Source: an uncultured Draconibacterium sp.
GTDB lineage: Bacteria; Bacteroidota; Bacteroidia; Bacteroidales; Prolixibacteraceae
Direction of reading: 5' to 3'
NCBI GenBank assembly: GCA_947492175.1
Contig: CANLMQ010000018.1
Coordinates: 60,246-124,245 of the forward strand
DNA: 64,000 bases
This document shows, piece after piece, positions 23,656-32,849 of the stretch. Position 1 is the stretch's first letter. Each line of letters opens with the position of its first letter. A program made the translations under genes and the position numbers. Under the pieces are notes generated by a model. It saw only the letters and a program-made list of their open reading frames with translations. It searched no databases and was not told the DNA's origin.

Positions 23656-25932
23656 ATGGTAAACGCTACAATTAAGACGATTGAACTTGCCGATGGCAGG
23701 TCGATTACCATTGAAACGGGCAAATTGGCAAAACAAGCCGATGGAGCCGTTGTGGTTCGAATGGGTGAAACCATGTTGCTGGCTACGGTAGTTTCAGCAA
23801 AAGAAGCCAAAGAAGATGTAGATTTTATGCCGGTATCGGTTGATTACCGCGAGAAATTTTCAGCCGCTGGTCGTTTCCCCGGTGGATTTCTGAAAAGAGA
23901 AGCCCGTCCAAGTGACGAAGAAATTTTAGTAGCACGTTTGGTTGACCGTGCTTTACGTCCACTTTTCCCTGCCGATTACCACGCAGAAACTGCAGTGATG
24001 ATTTCACTGGTTTCGGTTGGAAAAGATGAGATGCCTGATGCATTGGCAGGTTTAGCGGCTTCTGCTGCTATAGCTGTATCTGATGTTCCTTTTGAAACTC
24101 CAATTTCTGAAGTTCGCGTAGCCCGTATTAACGGCGAATACGTAATTAATCCAACCCGCACACAAATGGAAGAAGCCGACCTGGACATTATGGTTGGAGC
24201 TTCGTTCGACAACATTATGATGGTTGAAGGCGAAATGGATGAGGTTTCGGAAGAAGTGATGCTGGAAGCGATTAAAGTTGCCCACGACGAAATCAAAAAA
24301 CATTGTACTGCACAGAACGAGTTAGCCGCAGAAATTGGTGTTGTAAAACGTGAATACTGCCACGAAAACAACGTTGAAGAATTACGCGAAAAAGTTAAAG
24401 CAGAAACTTACGACGCTTGTTACGCTATTGCCAAAAAGCAAATCACAAACAAAAGCGAAAGAATGGATTCTTTTGCTGCTATTTGCGACGAATTCATTGA
24501 AAAATATACAGAAGAAAATGCTGAGAACGAAGAAATTAATCTGGATCAGCACATTAATCTGATTAAAAGATATTACCACGACGTTGAAAAAGAAGCCATG
24601 CGCCGCATGATTCTTGACGACAAAATTCGTTTAGACGGACGTGCTACCAATCAAATTCGTCCTATCTGGGGTGAAGTTGATTACTTACCGGGAGCACACG
24701 GGTCTTCGATTTTTACACGTGGAGAAACTCAGTCGTTAACTTCGGTTACTTTGGGTACCAAAATGGATGTGAAAAAAATTGATGCAGTAACTTACCAGGG
24801 AACTGAGAATTTCTTGTTACACTACAATTTTCCACCATTCTGTGTTGGCGATCCAAAAACACCTCGTGGAACAAGCCGTCGCGAAATCGGTCATGGTAAC
24901 CTGGCGCTTCGCGGTTTGAAAAAAATGATTCCTGCAGATTTACCTTATGTGGTAAGGATTATGTCTGATATTTTAGAATCGAACGGTTCTTCATCTATGG
25001 CAACTGTTTGTGCAGGAACCATGGGAATGATGGACGCCGGTATTAAAATTAAAAAACCGGTTTCGGGTATCGCAATGGGATTGATCACCGACAAAGGAGC
25101 AGAAAAATATGCTGTTCTTTCTGATATTTTAGGTGACGAAGACCACCTGGGCGACATGGACTTTAAAGTTACAGGTACTGTTGACGGTATTACTGCAACT
25201 CAAATGGACATTAAAGTTGATGGACTTCCATACGAAGTGTTGGCCGAGGCTTTACAACAAGCCAAAGAAGGCCGCTTACACATTCTTGGCGAAATGTTGA
25301 AAGTAATTCCTGAACCACGCGAAAATTACAAACCAAATGTTCCGCGTATTGAAACCGTTATCATACCAAAAGATATGATTGGTGCAATTATCGGACCTGG
25401 AGGAAAAGTAATTCAGGCAATCCAGGAAGAAACTGAAACTGTTATCGTTATTGAAGAAAAAGACGATCAGGGATATGTTGAAATCTCAGGTGCAGGATTA
25501 GAGCCAATTGAAGCAGCAAAAGCTAAAATTAAAGCAATTACCGCACTTCCTGAAGTTGGTGAAGTTTACCAGGGGAAAGTAAAATCGGTTGTATCATTTG
25601 GTGCATTTATTGAAATTATTCCTGGCAAAGAAGGACTTCTTCACATATCGGAAATGGACTGGGCACGCATTGAAAATGCCGAAGATTTTGCAAAAGAAGG
25701 CGATGTAGTTGAAGTAAAACTGATCGGTGTTGACGAAAAAACCGGCAAATTAAAACTTTCGCGCAAAGTGTTGCTTCCAAAACCAGAAGGTTATGTGGAG
25801 CGTCCACCAAGAGAAAACCGTGGGCCAAGAGGCGACAACCGCAGAGGTGGCGACCGTCGTGGCGGTGACCGTCGCGATGACCGCAGAGGTGGTGACCGCA
25901 GAGACTTCCGTCCGCGTAGAAACAACGATTAA
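23656..25932 (+). CDS. pnp: Polyribonucleotide nucleotidyltransferase (PNPase)
   Basis: 758 residues from ATG 23656 (MVNATIKTIELADGRSITIETGKLAKQADG). Two RNase PH domains flank an all-alpha linker; the second has the SDILGDEDHLGDMDFKV active-site region. A KH domain (IGPGGKVIQAIQEET, about 570) and an S1 domain (GEVYQGKVKSVVSFGAFIEI, about 635) follow. The C-terminus is an extra tail of about 45 residues rich in Arg, Gly and Asp, with repeated RGGDRR units, absent from E. coli PNPase. The enzyme degrades RNA from the 3' end with phosphate and can add heteropolymeric tails. The RGG-type tail probably adds RNA affinity or partner contacts. High expression is likely. Confidence 0.97.
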   Translation: MVNATIKTIELADGRSITIETGKLAKQADGAVVVRMGETMLLATVVSAKEAKEDVDFMPVSVDYREKFSAAGRFPGGFLKREARPSDEEILVARLVDRALRPLFPADYHAETAVMISLVSVGKDEMPDALAGLAASAAIAVSDVPFETPISEVRVARINGEYVINPTRTQMEEADLDIMVGASFDNIMMVEGEMDEVSEEVMLEAIKVAHDEIKKHCTAQNELAAEIGVVKREYCHENNVEELREKVKAETYDACYAIAKKQITNKSERMDSFAAICDEFIEKYTEENAENEEINLDQHINLIKRYYHDVEKEAMRRMILDDKIRLDGRATNQIRPIWGEVDYLPGAHGSSIFTRGETQSLTSVTLGTKMDVKKIDAVTYQGTENFLLHYNFPPFCVGDPKTPRGTSRREIGHGNLALRGLKKMIPADLPYVVRIMSDILESNGSSSMATVCAGTMGMMDAGIKIKKPVSGIAMGLITDKGAEKYAVLSDILGDEDHLGDMDFKVTGTVDGITATQMDIKVDGLPYEVLAEALQQAKEGRLHILGEMLKVIPEPRENYKPNVPRIETVIIPKDMIGAIIGPGGKVIQAIQEETETVIVIEEKDDQGYVEISGAGLEPIEAAKAKIKAITALPEVGEVYQGKVKSVVSFGAFIEIIPGKEGLLHISEMDWARIENAEDFAKEGDVVEVKLIGVDEKTGKLKLSRKVLLPKPEGYVERPPRENRGPRGDNRRGGDRRGGDRRDDRRGGDRRDFRPRRNND

Positions 25933-25964
25933 TATTCGGAACAAGAATTAAATCAGAATATGAG

Positions 25965-25994
25965 AACGCTCTGTCATTTGGCAGGGCGTTTTTT
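25965..25994 (+). terminator. Rho-independent terminator after pnp
   Basis: AACGCTCTGTCA pairs with TGGCAGGGCGTT (two G-U pairs) and is followed by a T-run. Confidence 0.85.
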
Positions 25995-26075
25995 GTTCCT
26001 TTTAACACTCTCCTCTTTGGTATTACATAAATACTTTTCAATCATTTTTCTACCTTCGCACTTAAAATTAAGCAC

Positions 26076-26558
26076 ATGGAATCCTGGTCAGAAAAAATAC
26101 TTACACAAATCGATACAAAACTGGAAGGCGCCAATGAAAAAGATCTTCGCTTTTTCAGAATCGACGAATTTAAGCGAAACATAACACGCGTAAACTCATT
26201 TTCAAACACTTGCCCCCAATGCAAAACAGAAATGCAGCATATTGCTGAAACAGCCGCCGACATTAATGAGGCCATAAACAATGTTGGCAGGAAACGCCGC
26301 GATTATGACAGATTAATATCAAGGCTTTCGAAACATATGCAAAAAGAACATGGTTTTTATGCTCCCTATTATTTTACCTATATGTACTCGTTTCTCGGAA
26401 TTATTATCGGCGCAATTGTAGGTTACTTTTTAATAAAAATTAATCCCGAATTTAAACTTGAACTGTTCTGTACAGGCTTTGCAATTGGATTACTTCCCAC
26501 ATACATTGCCGGCTATATAAAAGACAAAAAAATACGTTCAGCAAAAAAACTCATGTAG
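26076..26558 (+). CDS. Conserved-looking small membrane protein with a Cys-pair
   Basis: 160 residues. The N-terminal half is charged and carries CPQC followed 60 residues later by HMQKEH, which together could hold zinc. The C-terminal half has two membrane segments (YMYSFLGIIIGAIVGYFLI and LFCTGFAIGLLPTYIAGYI) and ends in a basic tail. It lacks a signal peptide, so the N-terminal part should face the cytoplasm. I do not recognise the family. It stands alone between the pnp terminator and the deoxynucleoside kinase gene (89-bp gap, same strand). Confidence 0.75.
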   Translation: MESWSEKILTQIDTKLEGANEKDLRFFRIDEFKRNITRVNSFSNTCPQCKTEMQHIAETAADINEAINNVGRKRRDYDRLISRLSKHMQKEHGFYAPYYFTYMYSFLGIIIGAIVGYFLIKINPEFKLELFCTGFAIGLLPTYIAGYIKDKKIRSAKKLM

Positions 26559-26647
26559 TTTTCAACAAACAACTTTTATTCTGATTATTCCTGTTACTTT
26601 TGAGTTTGCAAACAAAAATACATCTATAAGAAAAGGAATAATCGAAT

Positions 26648-27280
26648 ATGCAATTTCTTGTAATTGAAGGAAATATTGGAGCCGGAAAAACTACGCTTTC
26701 GAAAATGATTGCAGAACAGCACAATGCCAAACTTGTGCTGGAACAGTTTGCCGACAATCCGTTTTTGCCAAAATTCTACAAAGATCAGGAACGTTATTCC
26801 TTTCCGTTGGAACTTTCTTTTTTGGCCGACCGCTATAATCAAATAAAAAAGGAAGTGCTAAACCTCGATTTATTTCAGCCTTTTATGGTGGCCGACTATT
26901 ACTTTGCGAAAACCGCCATTTTTGCGCAAAACACACTTAAAGAAGATGAGTATCATCTGTTTCGTCAGATTTTTGACATAATTTTTGAGTCGATGCCCAA
27001 ACCCGATTTATATGTATACCTCCATGCCGATGTAGATCGATTAACACAAAATATAAAAAAACGCGGCCGCGATTACGAACAGAATATCAGTCCGGAATAT
27101 CTTCAAAAAATTAGTAAAGGCTACTTTAACTTCCTAAAACATGTTTCCGGGTTTCCGGTGTTAATTATCGACATTAACAACATCGATTTTGTAAAACGAA
27201 CACAGGATTTTCAACAACTGTCTCAAGCAATCTTCAATAGTGATTATAAATTAGGGATAAACCGTATAATAATGGAATAA
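26648..27280 (+). CDS. Deoxynucleoside kinase
   Basis: 210 residues. The P-loop GNIGAGKTT is at residues 8-16, followed by the dNK-family substrate residues in LEQFADNPFLPKFY and the FLADRYNQ motif. The lid region KKRGRDYEQNIS carries the DRS-like basic cluster expected near residue 140. The enzyme phosphorylates deoxynucleosides (purine type is the commonest in bacteria with this VLEQFADNPFL variant) for nucleotide salvage. In many Bacteroidota the same protein is fused or adjacent to FolK; here it stands alone. Confidence 0.9.
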   Translation: MQFLVIEGNIGAGKTTLSKMIAEQHNAKLVLEQFADNPFLPKFYKDQERYSFPLELSFLADRYNQIKKEVLNLDLFQPFMVADYYFAKTAIFAQNTLKEDEYHLFRQIFDIIFESMPKPDLYVYLHADVDRLTQNIKKRGRDYEQNISPEYLQKISKGYFNFLKHVSGFPVLIIDINNIDFVKRTQDFQQLSQAIFNSDYKLGINRIIME

Positions 27281-27376
27281 AAACTTGTTTGGCTGCTTTC
27301 AAATAATAAAAAGCTTTATATTTTTGTGTCTTGACTGTAAATTTCAAAAATTACTTATAAATAATAATTGTCTGTT

Positions 27377-29128
27377 ATGAAAAGAATCAACAACAAACCT
27401 ATTGTACTGGTGGTACTAATGGCCCTTCTTCTCTCGAGCTGCGCAGGTCTAAAAAAAATGAAAAAGAATGCCGGCGACATTAATTTTACTGTAACTCCGG
27501 AAGTACTTGAAACGCATGCCAGCAAAGTTGATCTGGCGATCAACACAAGATTCCCTGAAAAATATTTTAATAAAAAAGCGACTTTAACAGCTACTCCGAT
27601 ATTAAAATATGCCGGTGGTGAAACAGAATTCGAGTCGGTTACTGTTCAGGGAGAAAAAGTGGAGGCAAACAATAAGGTGATTAGCTTAAATGGCGGAAGT
27701 GTAAGTTACAAAGATGTTGTAGGTTACAATAATGACATGGCAAAATCGGAATTATACGTAAACATTACTGCTTCTAAAGGATCACAAAGCATAGATTTTG
27801 ACCCAATTAAAATCGCTGACGGTGTATTAGCCACAAGCGAAAAAGTAGTGGTTATGCCTAAACCAATTTTAGGTGTTCAGCGTGAAGCAAACACTACTGG
27901 AAAATACGATCCAAATATCGATGCTTTCCAAAGAATTGTTCCTGACGAAATGATGGCTGATATCAAATACTTAATCAACCGCTCTAACCTTCGCAAAGAC
28001 GAAACAGGAAAACAAGAAGTTGTTGCTTTAGAAGACTACACTAAAAAAGCCAACGAAGAAGAAAGAATCGACCTGAAAGAAGTTGAAGTTTCAGCTTATG
28101 CTTCTCCAGACGGTGAAATTGATTTCAATACTGATCTTGCTGCAAAACGTAAAGAGACTTCTTCTCAGTTTTTAGCAAAAAAATTAAAAGAAGCCGGTGT
28201 TGACATTGAATTAAAAACAAAATACACTCCGGAAGACTGGGATGGTTTTAAAGAATTGATGGAAAAATCAAACATCCAGGATAAAGAATTGATCTTACGT
28301 GTACTTTCAATGTACAACGATCCTGAGGTTCGTGAGCGTGAAATCAGAAACCTGAGTGCTACTTTCACTGATGTTGCTGAAGAAATTCTTCCTCAGTTGC
28401 GTAGAGCAAAATTAACAACTAGTGTTGATTTAATTGGTAAAACTGACGCAGAACTTAAAGCAGCTGCAAAAGCAGATCCTGCTTCTTTAAATCCTGCTGA
28501 GTTACTATACGCTGCCACTTTATTCGAAGACTTAAACGAGCAGCTTTCTGTATACAATTCGTTCATTAAAGTTTACCCTAACGATTGGAGAGGACCAAAC
28601 AACGCAGGTTATGTTTTAGCAAAACAAATGAAGTATGCCGAAGCAAAACCATTATTTGCAAAAGCTGAAAAACTGAAAAACAACGAGCCAATTGTTAAAA
28701 ACAACGTTGGTGCCGTTACTTTGACTGAAGGCGATGTTGCTCAAGCTGAGACTTTATTTGGTGCTGCAGCTGGTGCTGGCGAAGAAGTAAACTACAACAT
28801 GGGTATTGTAAGTGTTAAAAAAGCAGAATATGCTAAAGCTGTAAAATACTTCAGCAAAGACAAAGACGTAAACACTGCAATTGCAAAAATGATGACTGGC
28901 GACAACAACGGAGCTTTAAAAGATTTAGAAGCTTTTGATGCACCTGGTTGTTTCATGAAAGAATATTTAAAAGCAGTAATCGGTGCTCGCACTGCAAAAG
29001 AGTCGTTATTATTCGACAGTCTAAAAGCTGCTTGTAACATTAATGCCGATATGAAAGCTGTTGCAAAAACAGATATGGAATTTGCAAAATATTTCGACAA
29101 CGATAAATTCAAAGCTATCGTTGAGTAA
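27377..29128 (+). CDS. Large TPR-like lipoprotein, highly expressed type
   Basis: 583 residues from ATG 27377; MKRINNKPIVLVVLMALLLSSC gives a lipobox Cys22. The N-terminal 330 residues look like beta domains, with an OmpA-like stretch (EVSAYASPDGEIDFNTDLAAKR) resembling peptidoglycan-binding folds. The C-terminal part (about 370-583) is helical with TPR-like repeats (PAELLYAATLFEDLNEQLSVYNSFIKVYPND; NNAGYVLAKQMKYAEAKPLF). Codons are strongly biased and a TATTTTTG -7 box lies at 27319-27326, suggesting an abundant envelope protein. I cannot name it. A decayed copy of its 3' end appears to lie downstream at about 29505-29610. Confidence 0.85.
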   Translation: MKRINNKPIVLVVLMALLLSSCAGLKKMKKNAGDINFTVTPEVLETHASKVDLAINTRFPEKYFNKKATLTATPILKYAGGETEFESVTVQGEKVEANNKVISLNGGSVSYKDVVGYNNDMAKSELYVNITASKGSQSIDFDPIKIADGVLATSEKVVVMPKPILGVQREANTTGKYDPNIDAFQRIVPDEMMADIKYLINRSNLRKDETGKQEVVALEDYTKKANEEERIDLKEVEVSAYASPDGEIDFNTDLAAKRKETSSQFLAKKLKEAGVDIELKTKYTPEDWDGFKELMEKSNIQDKELILRVLSMYNDPEVREREIRNLSATFTDVAEEILPQLRRAKLTTSVDLIGKTDAELKAAAKADPASLNPAELLYAATLFEDLNEQLSVYNSFIKVYPNDWRGPNNAGYVLAKQMKYAEAKPLFAKAEKLKNNEPIVKNNVGAVTLTEGDVAQAETLFGAAAGAGEEVNYNMGIVSVKKAEYAKAVKYFSKDKDVNTAIAKMMTGDNNGALKDLEAFDAPGCFMKEYLKAVIGARTAKESLLFDSLKAACNINADMKAVAKTDMEFAKYFDNDKFKAIVE

Positions 29129-29153
29129 ATATGTTGTAATATGATAAACTTAT

Positions 29154-29187
29154 AAAAAAGGGCATCCAAATGGATGCCCTTTTTTTA
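29154..29187 (+). terminator. Rho-independent terminator of the TPR lipoprotein gene
   Basis: A near-perfect hairpin AAAAGGGCATCCA/TGGATGCCCTTTT with a 2-nt loop, followed by T-run. Confidence 0.92.
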
Positions 29188-29204
29188 TATCTATTAAGTT
29201 AAAT

Positions 29205-29244
29205 TTCCTTTTACTTCCTTTTACTTCCTTTTACTTCCTTTTCC
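29205..29244. repeat. Tandem 10-bp repeat TTCCTTTTAC, about four copies
   Basis: Three perfect copies (29205-29234) and one partial copy directly after the lipoprotein terminator. A pyrimidine-rich simple repeat, likely slippage-prone; no gene is near enough for it to act as a phase switch. Confidence 0.8.
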
Positions 29245-29504
29245 TGCTCCATTTATTCCTGATTATGATAGCACATTTTGTTCATATCATATAAAAAACC
29301 AGAGCCTTCTCGAATATCAAACACCGACACTACACTGATCATATTTCACTGTTATACTGTCATTTAATATCATTAATAAGTAACAAATTTAGTTTACAAA
29401 AAGCACCTTTCTTATTCTCCCATTAGTGTTAATAACTAAAATTTTGAATTCAATTAGAAAATTCTAAATTTATTCTCGTATTGAGTATTCCAGGGAAATA
29501 GAAT

Positions 29505-29610
29505 AAAAAAAAGATTTTTAAAATATTCTGACAATACTGATCTTCAGTTATTGTTGACGAATTAAGTTGTGATAAACTTACAAAGAGCATCAGTTGGTGC
29601 TCTTTTTTAT
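29505..29610 (+). pseudogene. Decayed duplicate of the lipoprotein gene 3' end with its own terminator
   Basis: Compared with 29077-29185, this stretch keeps the order ATTT..AAAATATTnnGACAA, a GnTnTTGTTGA-like segment, then GTTGTGATAAACTTACAAA and a terminator hairpin (AAGAGCA / TGCTCTT, 29583-29604, with T-run). In the intact gene the same order is the last codons, stop, GATAAACTTATAAA and hairpin. The hairpin bases differ, so it has diverged for long. The rest of 29245-29769 shows no gene. Confidence 0.45.
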
Positions 29611-29769
29611 TGAATCTATTTTACATCCTTTTCAAAATCAAGATGTTTCCTTTCTTTACAAAATAGTTATCCGTCTTTTTCTGATCCTGCATGACAAAAG
29701 CATTTTTTTAATACCCCGAAAAACTATATTTTGCCCTACCTGTTTAAAAATAAATTCAATTAAATAATT

Positions 29770-31140
29770 ATGGAATATATTAATAACTACGTTGAAGAAA
29801 ACAAAGAACGATTTCTGGAGGACTTGTTTGGATTAATTCGCATCCCCTCAATTAGTTCTATTCAAAGTCACAAACCCGACATGTACAAAGCTGCAGAGTA
29901 TTGGAAGAAAACTTTGCTTGATGCCGGAGCTGACAAGGCAGAAATATTCGAAACTGAAGGAAATCCGGTGACTTACGGTGAAAAAATTGTTGATCCGGCT
30001 TTACCAACAGTTTTGGTTTATTCGCACATGGATGTAATGCCCGTTGACCCGATTGATTTATGGGATACACCACCATTTGAACCGGAAATTCGTGACGGCA
30101 AAATCTGGGCACGTGGTGCCGACGATGATAAAGGACAGGGAATGATGCATGCCAAGGCTTTTGAGTTAATGGTAAAAACCAACACGCTGCCTTGTAACGT
30201 AAAATTCATGATTGAAGGAGAAGAGGAAATTGGTTCACCTAATCTCGGAAAGTGGTGCGAACAACACAAAGAAATGTTGAAAGCCGATGTTATCCTGGTG
30301 TCCGATACTTCGATGATCGATGCAAACACACCTTCGATTACAACAGGATTGCGTGGTTTGGCATACTGGCAAGTTGAAGTTACCGGCCCAAATCGAGACC
30401 TTCATTCCGGATTATTTGGTGGAGCCGTAGCCAACCCAATTAATGTGCTTTCATCGATGATCGCCAAAATGGTTGACGAAAATGGCAAGGTTACCATACC
30501 AGGATTTTACGACGATGTCATGGAAGTATCGGCAGAAGAACGCGAATTACTTGCCAGGGCTCCGTTTAACGAAGAAGAATACAAAAAAGCAATTGATGTA
30601 AAAGAATTGGCAGGTGAAAAAGGATATTCACCAATGGAATGCACCGGAATCCGTCCAAGTTTTGATGTTTGCGGAATCTGGGGTGGTTATACCGGCGAAG
30701 GAGCCAAAACAGTCTTGCCTTCAAAAGCTTTTGCAAAAATTTCATCGCGTTTGGTTCCCAACCAGGATCACCATAAAATTGCCGATTTATTTAAAGAGCA
30801 CTTCGAAAGTATTGCACCAAAATCGGTAAAAGTAGAGGTTACCTCTTTACACGGCGGTCAGGGTTATGTGTGCCCGATTGATATTCCGGCTTACCAGGCG
30901 GCAGAAAAAGCTTACACCGATACTTATGGCAAACGCCCGGTTCCGGTTCGCTCGGGAGGCAGTATCCCTATTATCTCAACTTTCGAGGAAGTGCTGGGAA
31001 TTAAATCGGTGCTGATGGGATTTGGCCTTGAAGCCGATGCCATTCACTCGCCCAACGAAAATTATCCGCTGGAGCAATTTTACAATGGTATTAAAACAAT
31101 ACCGCTGTTCTACAAGTATTTTGCTGAAATGAGTAAATAG
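29770..31140 (+). CDS. M20 family dipeptidase
   Basis: 456 residues, cytoplasmic. Metal and catalytic motifs: YSHMDVMPVDP (His metal ligand and Asp), WARGADDDKGQ (bridging Asp), EGEEEIGSP (catalytic Glu and metal Glu), VSDTSM (Asp ligand) and a final His in DAIHSPNE. A dimerisation lid domain (about 185-300) sits in the middle with the LHSGLFGG segment. The variant with RADDDKGQ and IEGEEEIGS belongs to the PepV/CNDP-type dipeptidases acting on dipeptides such as beta-Ala-His or general short peptides. It stands alone and is followed by two hairpins. Confidence 0.92.
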   Translation: MEYINNYVEENKERFLEDLFGLIRIPSISSIQSHKPDMYKAAEYWKKTLLDAGADKAEIFETEGNPVTYGEKIVDPALPTVLVYSHMDVMPVDPIDLWDTPPFEPEIRDGKIWARGADDDKGQGMMHAKAFELMVKTNTLPCNVKFMIEGEEEIGSPNLGKWCEQHKEMLKADVILVSDTSMIDANTPSITTGLRGLAYWQVEVTGPNRDLHSGLFGGAVANPINVLSSMIAKMVDENGKVTIPGFYDDVMEVSAEERELLARAPFNEEEYKKAIDVKELAGEKGYSPMECTGIRPSFDVCGIWGGYTGEGAKTVLPSKAFAKISSRLVPNQDHHKIADLFKEHFESIAPKSVKVEVTSLHGGQGYVCPIDIPAYQAAEKAYTDTYGKRPVPVRSGGSIPIISTFEEVLGIKSVLMGFGLEADAIHSPNENYPLEQFYNGIKTIPLFYKYFAEMSK

Positions 31141-31186
31141 TACTAAGATTTTAGTACAAAGTAATGAGATAAAAAACGAACTTAAC

Positions 31187-31215
31187 CTTTTCCAAAGTTT
31201 GGAACTTTGGGAAAG
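31187..31215. repeat. CCAAAGTT-type palindromic intergenic repeat
   Basis: CTTTTCCAAAGTT and AACTTTGGGAAAG form a 13-bp stem with one G-U pair and a 3-nt loop, 46 bp after the dipeptidase gene. A shorter dyad, TACTAA/TTAGTA, lies at 31141-31156. Confidence 0.5.
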
Positions 31216-31224
31216 CTATTACTC

Positions 31225-31262
31225 AACGAGGATTTTGTCAAAGCAGAATCCTCGTTTTATTT
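31225..31262 (+). terminator. Rho-independent terminator after the dipeptidase gene
   Basis: AACGAGGATT (31225-31234) pairs with AATCCTCGTT (31247-31256), 12-nt loop, T-rich tail. Confidence 0.75.
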
Positions 31263-31401
31263 TTACAATCTTCTATTTTACCCCAATCCACGTTTTCAGA
31301 AACAACTCTGGTTTGTCGGTCGGAGAAAAGCAGGCAACCAAAGAATAAAACATTTGTCAGGCCTGCGAAACGATATCCCCGGTTCTGTATCGGTTTTACG
31401 A

Positions 31402-31650
31402 GCCGGAAACGGAAAAACCGATGGCAGGATAACAAATTACCGGACAGAAACGCACCCTACCAAACAGAAACCCGATTGTACCAGGAACAATCACATTTCT
31501 GTGCGGGAATTTTCGTTTCTATGTGGTGCAATTACATTTCTGAGTGGTCTTTTCCATTTCTGTATGGTACAATCTCATTTCTGTGCGGTACAATTGTATT
31601 TCCACATGGGATTTCACGTTTCTGTTTGGTACAATGTACAATCGTATTGT
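31402..31650. repeat. Degenerate 20/21-bp periodic array, locus B
   Basis: Direct units (CATTTCTGNNYGGT core) begin at 31494, 31514, 31535, 31555, 31576, 31597 and 31617, spacings 20 or 21. Left of the centre the units are inverted (GAAAC cores at about 31406, 31427, 31447, 31467). The arms meet in GATTGT/ACAATC (31474-31479 with 31487-31492). It occupies the gap between the dipeptidase and URO-D-like genes; no other gene is visible in 31141-31736. Confidence 0.85.
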
Positions 31651-31736
31651 GTTCCTGCATTTTATTGCGTTTTTATGGCACAGCTTCCAGGTTATTTCTT
31701 AACCTAAAATTGTATTTTTATTATTGAATAAAAAAC

Positions 31737-32774
31737 ATGATAATGCATAAACGCCAGCCCGACTTTAGTAACCTCCTAAAAATTCTTCGGCAAAAGAAAC
31801 CCGACCGCCCTACCCTTTTCGAATTCTTTCTGAATAGAGACCTCTACGAACTTTTGGCAGATGAAAAGGCAAAAAACCGACGGGATAAATTACGCGACTT
31901 ATGTGTTGTTATTTCGGCCTGTAAAAATGCCGGCTACGATTATGCCACCATTCCAACCTCGTACACACAAACCTTAAAGTTTCAGAAAAAAGCAACTGCT
32001 GAAAAACAAAGCAAATCGCTGAATGAAGGTTTTGTTATAAACGATGAACAAAGTTTTGAAAACTATGCCTGGCCCAATCCGGAAGAAGGAAACTACAAAA
32101 TTTACGAACAGTTAGAGAAAGAATTGCCTGATGGGATGAAACTCGTTGCCTGCGGCCCCGGAGGGGTGCTTGAAAATGCTATTGAGCTGGTAGGATACGA
32201 AAACCTTTGTTTTATGAGTCTTGCCAATGAAGAACTTACACGCCGGGTTTTCGATGCAATTGGCTCCAGGCTATTGCAGTACTACAAAATAGTTGCTTCT
32301 TTTTCTTCTGTTGGCGCCCTTATCAGTAATGACGACTGGGGCTTTAAAACCCAAACCCTTTTTTCTCCGGAGATGCTTCGCCGTTATGTTTTTCCGTGGC
32401 ATAAAAAAATTACGGATGCTATTCATAACCATCATAAACCGGCCATTTTACACTCATGCGGCAATCGTTCTGAAATTATGGACGATATTATTGACGACAT
32501 GCAATACGATGCTCTGCACTCGTTCGAAGACTCTATTTCGCCGGTAGAAACCGAGTGGCATAAATACCACAAACGCATCGCCATTTTAGGTGGCATCGAT
32601 ATGAATTTTCTCTCCCGGTCTACTCCTGAAAAAATTAAATACCGTGCACGAAATTTGCTGGAGCTTACAGCCGAAGAAGGTTCTTATGCACTTGGTTCAG
32701 GGAATAGCATAGCCGCCTATGTTCCTGTAAAAAACTTTAGAGCGATGATTGAAACAGCACATATGAATAAATAA
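31737..32774 (+). CDS. Uroporphyrinogen decarboxylase-like (MtaA/MtbA type) methyltransferase
   Basis: 345 residues, URO-D fold. The zinc-binding pair His239-x-Cys241 in ILHSCGN matches corrinoid:coenzyme methyltransferases rather than true HemE, and the N-terminus lacks the HemE substrate motif. Other family landmarks are VACGPGGVLENAIELVGYENLCFM, SNDDWGFKTQ and LGGIDMNFLSRST. The reaction is unknown; demethylation or methyl transfer from a small methylated compound is the reasonable guess. It lies 75 bp upstream of the sulfatase on the same strand. URO-D-like proteins recur in glycan-degradation loci of Bacteroidota without an assigned role. Confidence 0.85.
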   Translation: MIMHKRQPDFSNLLKILRQKKPDRPTLFEFFLNRDLYELLADEKAKNRRDKLRDLCVVISACKNAGYDYATIPTSYTQTLKFQKKATAEKQSKSLNEGFVINDEQSFENYAWPNPEEGNYKIYEQLEKELPDGMKLVACGPGGVLENAIELVGYENLCFMSLANEELTRRVFDAIGSRLLQYYKIVASFSSVGALISNDDWGFKTQTLFSPEMLRRYVFPWHKKITDAIHNHHKPAILHSCGNRSEIMDDIIDDMQYDALHSFEDSISPVETEWHKYHKRIAILGGIDMNFLSRSTPEKIKYRARNLLELTAEEGSYALGSGNSIAAYVPVKNFRAMIETAHMNK

Positions 32775-32849
32775 CCGACAATGAAGAACAAATTTATCCT
32801 CTGAATACTTCACGAAAAAATTAACTTTGTAAAAACCAATATTTCATCT

